This document shows, in pieces, positions 57,713 through 64,000 of a DNA stretch of 64,000 bases. The DNA is taken from NCBI RefSeq assembly GCF_000425185.1, contig NZ_AULH01000001.1, positions 62,001 through 126,000 of the forward strand. The letters are read 5' to 3'. How positions within the stretch are numbered: the first letter of the stretch is position 1; the number at the start of each line of letters is the position of its first letter. The DNA comes from Pleomorphomonas koreensis DSM 23070 (GTDB lineage: Bacteria > Pseudomonadota > Alphaproteobacteria > Rhizobiales > Pleomorphomonadaceae). The notes beneath the pieces are model-generated. The model worked only from the letters and a program-made list of their open reading frames with translations. It searched no databases and had not been told where the DNA came from. The position numbers were made by a program, and so were the translations under genes.

Positions 57713-60688
57713 TCAGAACTCCTTCCAGTCGGCATCGGTGTTGAAGGCGGCGGCAAGATCGGCCTGCAGCCGCTGCGGGTTGCGGCCCCCGGCCGCCGCC
57801 ACCTTCTTCGGCTGGGCGGGACGCGGCGCGGTGGCCTTCTGGGCCGGACGGCCCGTCGGCGCCGCCGTGCGGCCGCCGGCGGCGGCGCGGACCGGCAGGG
57901 CGGTGTCGTCGAGCACGAAGGCGGACATGCGGCTGTGCATGGCCTCGGCCTGCTCCTGCAGCATGCGGGTCGCCGAGGCGTTCTCCTCGACCAGCGCCGA
58001 GTTCTGCTGCGTCATCTCGTCCATCTGGGTGACCGCCTTGTTGATCTCCTCGACGCCGGCCGACTGCTCGCGGCTGGCCGAGGCGATGTCGGAGACGATG
58101 TCCGCCACCTTCTTGATCGAGCCGACGATCTCGGTCAGCGCCGTGCCGGCGTCGTTGACCAGCTTGACGCCGTCCTTGACCTGGGCGCCGCTCTCGACGA
58201 TCAGCGCCTTGATGTCCTTGGCGGCGCCCGACGAGCGCTGGGCCAGCGAGCGCACCTCGGAGGCCACCACCGCGAAGCCCTTGCCGGCGTCGCCGGCCCT
58301 GGCCGCCTCGACGGCGGCGTTGAGGGCGAGCAGGTTGGTCTGGAAGGCGATCTCGTCGATCACCGAGATGATGTCGGAGATCTTCTGCGACGAGGTCTCG
58401 ATGCGGCTCATGGCGCCGACCGCCTTGCCGACCACCTCACCGCCGTCGGTGGCCGTGACGCGCGCCGAGGCGGCGAGCTGGTTGGCCTGCTGGGCGTTGT
58501 CGGCGTTCTGCTTGACGGTGGCGGCCATCTCCTCCATCGACGCGGCGGTTTCCTCAAGGTTGGAAGCCTGCTGCTCGGTGCGCTGGGAGAGGTCCGTGGT
58601 GCCCGAGGAGATCTCGGCCACGGCGTTGGAGATGGTGGTGGCGGCGTCCATGATGTCGGCGACGACGGTCGACATGGTGTCGAGCAGCGTGTTGATGCCC
58701 TCGCAGAGGCTGGCGATTTCGCCGGTCTTGCCGTCGAGCGGCACGCGCTTGGTCAGGTCGTTGATCCGCGCCGCTTCGATCACCTCCTTGGATTCGCGCA
58801 CCGCCGCCTTCAGCGCCTCGGCGGCCATCACCTGCTCGGTGACGTCGGTGGCGTATTTCACCACCTTGAACGGCTTGCCGTTCATGTCGAGGATCGGATT
58901 GTAGGACGCCTGGATCCATACTTCCCGGCCGCCCTTGCCGATGCGCTTGTACTGGGCGGCGTCATACTCGCCGCGGCCGAGCTTCTCCCAGAACATGCGG
59001 TAGTCGACCGACGCCCGGTAGGCCGGATCGACGAACATCGAGTGGTGCTGGCCGCGGATCTCGGTCAGCGTGTAGCCGAGCGCCGACAGGAAGTTCTCGT
59101 TGGCGTCGAGCACCTTGCCGTCCATGGAGAACTCGATCACCGCCTGCGCCTTGGAGATGGCGGCGATCTGTCCCTCGAAGTCGGCTGCCTGCATGCGCCG
59201 CGTGGTGATGTCGGTGGCGATCTGGACGATCTTGAACGGCTTGCCGTCCAGGCCGAGGATCGGGTTGAACGACACCTCGAGCCAGATTTCCCGGCCGCCC
59301 TTGCCGATGCGCTTGTACTGGCCGGTGACGTGCTCGCCGCGATGCAGCCTGTCCCACATCAGCTTGTATTCGGCGCTCTCGCGGGCGGCCGGATCGGCGA
59401 ACATGGAGACCGGCTTGCCGCGGATCTCGTCGATGGTGTAGCCGAAGACGGTGCAGAAGATCTCGTTGGCGTCGATCACCGTGCCGTCGGGCGTCAGTTC
59501 CAGCACCGACTGCGACAGGCGGATGGCGTCGGCCTGGCCCTTGTAGTTGGCGGTCAGCTCGGCGATCTCGCGGCCGTTGTCGCGGAACACCGACACGGCG
59601 CCGGCGATGGTGCCGATCTCGTCCTTGCGGTCGGCGCCGTCCACCTCGAAGGCATAGTCGCCCTCGGTGATCTTCTGCATGTAGCCGATCATCCGGCCGA
59701 TGCCGCGGGTGATCTGCATCGAGAAGAAGATGCTGGCGGCGAGCGCCACCAGAACGGCGGCCAGCACGGCGGCGAAGGTGGTGAACAGGGCGTTGCGCAG
59801 CGCGCCGGCATGGTCGTCGAGCATGGTGGTGAGCGCATCGGCGCCCTGGTGCCAGAGGCTCTGGCTCGCCTGGGCCTGCGCCTTGGTGGCATCCATGAAG
59901 CGGGTGATGTCGACGCTCCCGGGCGACGCGGCGCTCTCGAAGGCGGCGGCCACGGCCTCGGCCTCGCGCACGAAGAGCGGGACGACCTCGGCAAAGGCGG
60001 TGGTCTGGCTGGCGATCGCCTCCATGCGGCCGTCGGCGTTGTGCGACTTGGCGACGTCGATGGCACCGAGGGCGCCGTTGGAGGCTTCCTGGAACAGGGC
60101 GATCTGCGACTTCAGGTGACCGAGGTCGGCCACCGACACCGACGCGGCGCGCGACATGGCGCGGATGGTGCCGGTGATCGCCACGCGATACCAGAGCACG
60201 CGCGGGATGCGGTTCATCAGCGCCTGGCCGAGGTAGTTCTGGTCGATCTCGGTGTCGACGGTGATGCCGGCGCCATCGGCGATGCCGGCCATCAGGCCGA
60301 GGCCGGCGTCGACCGACTTGGTGAGCTGCGCGTCGAAGGGCACGTGGGCGCGCGGCCAGTCGTAGCCGGCGAGCGCGGTGGAGAAGGCGGCGGCCGCGTC
60401 GGTGGTGCCGAAGGTGGCGTCATGCTCGCGTCCGAGGCCGTTGAGGTCCGGAATGACGGTCAGCACGCTGGCCGGCGTCGCCGTGTCGTCGAGGGCGGAG
60501 TTGGCAAGGCCGCGGATGCTTTCCCAGACGGCCGCCGAGTAGGTGACGCCGCCGGCCTCCTTGCGGGCCACGGCAACGCCCTCCTCGCTCTTGCTGACGT
60601 AGAGCCAGCCGAGGATGACGATCGGCAGGCTCATCAGCGCGACGATCAGACCGATCTTGGTGCGGAGTTTCAGCGAGGTGAGTGACAT
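57713..60688 (-). CDS. Methyl-accepting chemotaxis protein with two PAS domains
   Basis: Transmembrane receptor, 991 residues. A first helix (about 11-31), a roughly 270-residue periplasmic sensor, a second helix (about 304-326) and a HAMP are followed by two PAS domains (about 392-500 and 514-622), a second HAMP-like segment and the signalling core ([20 protein letters not shown]). The two PAS copies are near duplicates ([20 protein letters not shown] and [20 protein letters not shown]). The C-terminus ends DWKEF after a flexible Ala/Pro/Arg linker, a CheR-docking pentapeptide type. Ligand unknown. Confidence 0.95.
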   Translation of the reverse strand: MSLTSLKLRTKIGLIVALMSLPIVILGWLYVSKSEEGVAVARKEAGGVTYSAAVWESIRGLANSALDDTATPASVLTVIPDLNGLGREHDATFGTTDAAAAFSTALAGYDWPRAHVPFDAQLTKSVDAGLGLMAGIADGAGITVDTEIDQNYLGQALMNRIPRVLWYRVAITGTIRAMSRAASVSVADLGHLKSQIALFQEASNGALGAIDVAKSHNADGRMEAIASQTTAFAEVVPLFVREAEAVAAAFESAASPGSVDITRFMDATKAQAQASQSLWHQGADALTTMLDDHAGALRNALFTTFAAVLAAVLVALAASIFFSMQITRGIGRMIGYMQKITEGDYAFEVDGADRKDEIGTIAGAVSVFRDNGREIAELTANYKGQADAIRLSQSVLELTPDGTVIDANEIFCTVFGYTIDEIRGKPVSMFADPAARESAEYKLMWDRLHRGEHVTGQYKRIGKGGREIWLEVSFNPILGLDGKPFKIVQIATDITTRRMQAADFEGQIAAISKAQAVIEFSMDGKVLDANENFLSALGYTLTEIRGQHHSMFVDPAYRASVDYRMFWEKLGRGEYDAAQYKRIGKGGREVWIQASYNPILDMNGKPFKVVKYATDVTEQVMAAEALKAAVRESKEVIEAARINDLTKRVPLDGKTGEIASLCEGINTLLDTMSTVVADIMDAATTISNAVAEISSGTTDLSQRTEQQASNLEETAASMEEMAATVKQNADNAQQANQLAASARVTATDGGEVVGKAVGAMSRIETSSQKISDIISVIDEIAFQTNLLALNAAVEAARAGDAGKGFAVVASEVRSLAQRSSGAAKDIKALIVESGAQVKDGVKLVNDAGTALTEIVGSIKKVADIVSDIASASREQSAGVEEINKAVTQMDEMTQQNSALVEENASATRMLQEQAEAMHSRMSAFVLDDTALPVRAAAGGRTAAPTGRPAQKATAPRPAQPKKVAAAGGRNPQRLQADLAAAFNTDADWKEF

Positions 60689-60711
60689 GATGTCCGTTCC
60701 TGGGAGGAAGG

Positions 60712-61218
60712 TCAGGCGGCGACGGCGGTGTCGGCCGGGCCGTGATGGGAGAACAGGTTTTCGAGGCTGAGAAGCACGACCATGCTGTCGCCGACGGCGA
60801 TGATGCCGGCGAGGAAGGCGCTGTCGACGGGCTGGTCGACGTCGGGCACCGGCCGGATGTCGGCGGCGTTGACCGTCAGGATGTCCGAGACGGCGTCGAC
60901 CAGGAGGCCGAGGATGCGGCCGCCGATCGACACGATGATCACCACATGGCTGCGCGTCGCCGTGGTCAGGCCGAGGCCGAAGCGGCAGCGGAGGTCAAAG
61001 ATCGGCACGATCGTGCCCCGGAGGTTGAGCACGCCGAGCATATATTCCTGCTGGTTGGGCAGGATGGTCGTCTCGGTCCAGCCCTTGATCTCGCGCACCG
61101 CCATGATGTCGATGGCGAACTCGTCGTCACCGACGCGGAAGGAGATGAACTGCCGCGTCTGCGAGGCGGCGGCGCCGGCGTCCGTGCCGGTGCTGGAGGG
61201 GTCCTGCGGTTCTGCCAT
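60712..61218 (-). CDS. cheW: Chemotaxis coupling protein CheW
   Basis: Adaptor linking receptors to CheA, 168 residues, one CheW domain ([19 protein letters not shown] and [14 protein letters not shown]). Start ATG 61218 follows the cheA stop by 17 bases. Position between cheA and the receptor gene fits. Confidence 0.97.
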   Translation of the reverse strand: MAEPQDPSSTGTDAGAAASQTRQFISFRVGDDEFAIDIMAVREIKGWTETTILPNQQEYMLGVLNLRGTIVPIFDLRCRFGLGLTTATRSHVVIIVSIGGRILGLLVDAVSDILTVNAADIRPVPDVDQPVDSAFLAGIIAVGDSMVVLLSLENLFSHHGPADTAVAA

Positions 61219-61235
61219 GAAGAGGCTCCGTGAGG

Positions 61236-63329
61236 TCAGGCGTTGACGAGGAGCGGCCGGGGTGGGGCGTCGGCGCGGCGGGCGGCGCGGTCGCTCCGGT
61301 CGTTGAGGCGGGTAAGTTCTTCGATGTCGACGATGAGCGCGACGCGCCCGTTGCCGAGGATGGTGGCGCCGGAGATGCCCGGCACCGGGTCGTGGTTGTC
61401 CTGCAGCGACTTGATCACCACCTGCTGCTGGCCGATCAGCTCGTCGACGACGATGCCGAGCTTGCTGCCGTTGGCCAGCTCGATCAGCACGACGAGGCCC
61501 TGGCTGGGATCGTCGACGGCCTCGTGCACGCCGAACAGCCGGGCGAGGTGGATCAGGCGGACGAACTCGCCGCGGATCGAGGCGACCTCGCCGCCGCCCG
61601 GCACGCTGCGGATCTGGCCGCGGTCGGGGCGGAAGGATTCGACGATCGAGGTCAGCGGCAGGATGTATTTCTCCCAGCCGACCGCCACCACCATGCCGTC
61701 GAGCACGGCCAGCGTCAGCGGGATCACCAGCGTGAAGCGGGTGCCGCGGCCGAGCGTCGACACCACCTGCACGCGGCCGCCGAGCGCCATGATGTTGCGC
61801 CGGACGACGTCCATGCCGACGCCGCGGCCGGACACGTCGGTGACGGCGGCGGCCGTCGAGAAGCCGGGCGCGAAGATCAGCTCGTCGATCTCCTCGCCGG
61901 ACAGCTTGACGCCGGCCGGCACGATGCCCTTCTCGATCGCCTTGGCGAGGAGGCGGTCGCGGTCGAGCCCGGCGCCGTCGTCCTCGACGTGGATCAGGAT
62001 GTTGGAGCCGGCGTGCTGGGCGGAGAGGCGGATCACCCCCTCGGCCGGTTTGCCGGCGGCAAGGCGCGCCGCGGTGTCCTCGATGCCGTGATCGACGGCA
62101 TTGCGGATCATGTGGGTGAGCGGATCGGCCAGTTCCTCGATCACCGTCTTGTCGACCTCGGTCTGCTCGCCGGCCATCTCGAGGCGCACCTCCTTGCCGG
62201 TCTTGTGACTGACGTCGCGGACGAGGCGCGGCATGCGCGAGAACACCGACTTCAGCGGCTGCATGCGGATGGCCATCACGCATTCCTGCAATTCGCGCGT
62301 CAGGCCGGCCAGATGCTCGAAGCCCTGGAGGCCGGCCGAGTCGTCGCGGTCGTGGCTTTCGACGAACTGCTGGGCCAGCATGGCCTGAGCGATCACCAGC
62401 TCGCCGACCATGTTGACGAGCCGGTCGACGCGGGCGAGGTCGACGCGGATCGACGACATGGCGGCCGACTTGCCGGCCGTTGCGCCCGAGGTCCGGGCCG
62501 CGGCGGCCGGTGCCGGCGTCGGCGTGGCGCGGGCAGCCGGCGCGGCCGGCGTCACGGCCGCAGCCTCGGCCTGGACGGCTGGCGTGGCAGCGATCTCCTC
62601 GATGGTCAGCTCGCATTCGTCGTCGACGAACTCGAACACCTCGGCGACAGTGGCCGGCCGGCACTCGGCGCGGAGCGTCATGGTCCAGCTCAGATAGGCG
62701 TCGTCGACGTTGAGCGCCTCGAAGGACGGCAGGCGCGTGAGGTCGCAGTCGACCGTCAGCGTGCCGAGCGCCTTCAGCTCGCGGATCAGGTAGAGCGGCT
62801 CGTTGGCGTGGCGGAACAGCTCGGCGTTCGGCCGGAAGACGATGCGGTAGATCCGCTCGGCCGGCGCCTCTGGCGCCTCCGCTGCCGCTCGGGCGGCCGG
62901 CCTCGCCGGTCCGTCGCCGTCGAGCAGGGCGGCCAGCTCCTCGGCGACGTCGGCGCCGAAGTCGTCGGCCGGGCTCTCGCCCTGGCGGGCGAGGTCGACC
63001 AGCGCCGAGAACACGTCGGCGGCGGCGACCAGGGCGGCCAGCGTGCGCTCGTCGAGTTCGGCCTTGCCGTCGCGCAGCCGGTCGAGCAGCGCCTCGAAGC
63101 GGTGGGCGAAGCCGACCAGCACGCTGTAGCCGAAGGCGCCGGCACCGGCCTTCACCGAGTGGACGGCGCGGAAGATGGCATTGAGGCTCTCGATGTCACC
63201 GGAGAAGGCGGCGAGGGCGCCGAGGCGCTCCTCGAGGTCGGCCAGGAGTTCCGTGCATTCCTCGAAAAAGGTCTTGCGGAACTGGGCCAGCTCGTCGGAG
63301 CCGAAAGTCGGAGTGGGCATGGTGGCCAT
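61236..63329 (-). CDS. cheA: Chemotaxis histidine kinase CheA
   Basis: Receptor-controlled kinase, 697 residues. The HPt domain has H57 in IFRAVHSVKAGAGAFGY (the usual K-G-G is K-A-G); a P2-like region with Ala/Pro linkers follows, then dimerisation, the ATPase domain (N box HMIRNAVDHGIE; VEDDGAGLD; DVSGRGVGMDVV) and a C-terminal CheW-like domain. CheY and CheW genes flank it. Confidence 0.97.
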   Translation of the reverse strand: MATMPTPTFGSDELAQFRKTFFEECTELLADLEERLGALAAFSGDIESLNAIFRAVHSVKAGAGAFGYSVLVGFAHRFEALLDRLRDGKAELDERTLAALVAAADVFSALVDLARQGESPADDFGADVAEELAALLDGDGPARPAARAAAEAPEAPAERIYRIVFRPNAELFRHANEPLYLIRELKALGTLTVDCDLTRLPSFEALNVDDAYLSWTMTLRAECRPATVAEVFEFVDDECELTIEEIAATPAVQAEAAAVTPAAPAARATPTPAPAAAARTSGATAGKSAAMSSIRVDLARVDRLVNMVGELVIAQAMLAQQFVESHDRDDSAGLQGFEHLAGLTRELQECVMAIRMQPLKSVFSRMPRLVRDVSHKTGKEVRLEMAGEQTEVDKTVIEELADPLTHMIRNAVDHGIEDTAARLAAGKPAEGVIRLSAQHAGSNILIHVEDDGAGLDRDRLLAKAIEKGIVPAGVKLSGEEIDELIFAPGFSTAAAVTDVSGRGVGMDVVRRNIMALGGRVQVVSTLGRGTRFTLVIPLTLAVLDGMVVAVGWEKYILPLTSIVESFRPDRGQIRSVPGGGEVASIRGEFVRLIHLARLFGVHEAVDDPSQGLVVLIELANGSKLGIVVDELIGQQQVVIKSLQDNHDPVPGISGATILGNGRVALIVDIEELTRLNDRSDRAARRADAPPRPLLVNA

Positions 63330-63333
63330 CCGT

Positions 63334-63702
63334 TCAGGCGGGGCAGACCTTGTTGACGACGGAGAGCAGCTTCTCCGGCGCGAAGGGCTTGACGATCCAG
63401 CCGGTGGCGCCGGCCGCCTTGCCGCCGGCCTTCTTGTCGTCGCCCGATTCGGTGGTCAGGATCAGGATCGGCGTCGACATGTGGCCGCCGGAGGCGCGCA
63501 GGCGCTTGACCAGCGTCACGCCGTCCATGTTGGGCATGTTGATGTCGGTGATGATCAGGTCGACGCGCGTGGTGGCCAGCAGGCCGAGCGCCTTCAGCCC
63601 GTCCTCGGCTTCCAGAACCTCGAAGCCGGCCCCCTTCAGCGTGTAGGAGACCATGTCCCGCATGGTCTTGGAATCGTCAACCGTAAGTATCTTTCTCTTC
63701 AT
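63334..63702 (-). CDS. cheY: CheY-type response regulator
   Basis: Single receiver domain, 122 residues. Acidic pair D9-D10, phosphorylation site D53 (LIITDINMPNMDG), T84 and K105 (GWIVKPF) are all in place. It overlaps the STAS gene by 26 bases and precedes cheA by four, so it is the cognate regulator of this operon. Confidence 0.96.
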   Translation of the reverse strand: MKRKILTVDDSKTMRDMVSYTLKGAGFEVLEAEDGLKALGLLATTRVDLIITDINMPNMDGVTLVKRLRASGGHMSTPILILTTESGDDKKAGGKAAGATGWIVKPFAPEKLLSVVNKVCPA

Positions 63703-64000
63703 GTCGGAGGCTCCGGGCGTCGAGTTCGGTCAGAAGGCCGAGGTCGGCATAGGCGTCGCGAAGGGGGGGCGTGGCGTGCACGATCGCGAGCCGGCCGCCG
63801 TTCATGTCGAGCGCGCGGGCGGTTGCAAGAAGAAGCTGGACGGCCTGGGTGCCGAGGCGTTCGACGGCCGCGGCATTCAGCGTCAGAAGAGTGTTTTCGG
63901 CGATGAAGGGTTCGATGCGCCCGTAGAGGTCGCGAACGGCCGCGGCGTCGAGAACGGCTGGCAGATCATAGGAAATCTCGCGGTGTTCGAGCTGCGACAA
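63677..64000 (-). CDS. STAS-domain protein (may extend beyond the window)
   Basis: At least 107 residues with a STAS fold (LTLNAAAVERLGTQAVQLLLA; GRLAIVHATPPLRDAYADLG). The conserved serine of anti-sigma-factor antagonists is a threonine here (LGTQAVQ). The visible frame begins with TTG at 64000, exactly at the window edge, so the true start could be upstream. STAS genes commonly open alphaproteobacterial chemotaxis operons. Confidence 0.82.
   Translation of the reverse strand: MSQLEHREISYDLPAVLDAAAVRDLYGRIEPFIAENTLLTLNAAAVERLGTQAVQLLLATARALDMNGGRLAIVHATPPLRDAYADLGLLTELDARSLRHEEKDTYG

Overview
The window is high-GC DNA with dense coding, frequent ATGA start/stop overlaps, and housekeeping gene order typical of Alphaproteobacteria. 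The order miaB-phoH-ybeY-corC-lnt-praR-metK-trmB-rimP-nusA-ylxR-infB-rbfA-truB-rpsO-pnp, with a PraR/PhrR-type regulator between lnt and metK, points to Hyphomicrobiales (Rhizobiales). Genus is not determinable by eye; the wealth of sugar and peptide importers suggests a soil, plant or sediment heterotroph. No IS element, prophage, CRISPR array, tRNA or rRNA gene was recognised.

Left half (1-33 kb) is an accessory catabolic and transport region. It holds: the end of a ribose-type ABC importer (ATPase cut by the window edge, permease, binding protein) and a Cof-type HAD phosphatase (1-4.4 kb); a complete dipeptide-type ABC importer (4.7-10 kb); a DUF2161 PD-(D/E)XK-like protein and an NAPE-PLD-like metallo-beta-lactamase-fold hydrolase (10-11.8 kb); a second SBP5-type importer on the minus strand with a divergent LacI regulator and a 14-bp palindromic operator (11.8-19 kb); a DUF3563 micro-protein; an NCS2 pyrimidine/xanthine permease with a RutR-like box in its promoter (19-21 kb); a cobalamin riboswitch upstream of a lone CbiM-like protein (21-22 kb); and an alpha-xyloside utilisation regulon (22-33 kb). 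The regulon comprises an SBP, two permeases, a MalK-type ATPase, a YicI-type alpha-xylosidase, a LacI regulator and an (alpha/alpha)6 glycosidase-like protein. Two identical operators, one upstream of the importer and one upstream of the xylosidase, tie it together.

Middle (33-54 kb) is the housekeeping superoperon on the minus strand: RNA decay, ribosome assembly, translation initiation, transcription antitermination, SAM synthesis, lipoprotein acylation and tRNA modification. Two unrelated genes (a DMT exporter and a GST) sit between rbfA and truB, which are usually adjacent. A promoter followed by an intrinsic-terminator-like hairpin lies in the rimP-nusA leader, a plausible attenuator.

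Right end (55-64 kb) is a chemotaxis operon on the minus strand, read STAS-cheY-cheA-cheW-mcp-cheR-cheD-cheB. The receptor has a tandem PAS duplication and a C-terminal W-x-x-F tether. A gamma carbonic anhydrase-like gene separates it from miaB.

No wholly new system was established. The best leads are the alpha-xyloside regulon with its unclassified glycosidase, the riboswitch-controlled solitary CbiM-like protein, the RutR-box permease, the LacI-controlled SBP5 importer, and the rimP-nusA leader terminator. Functions are read from motifs and context; no database search was run.
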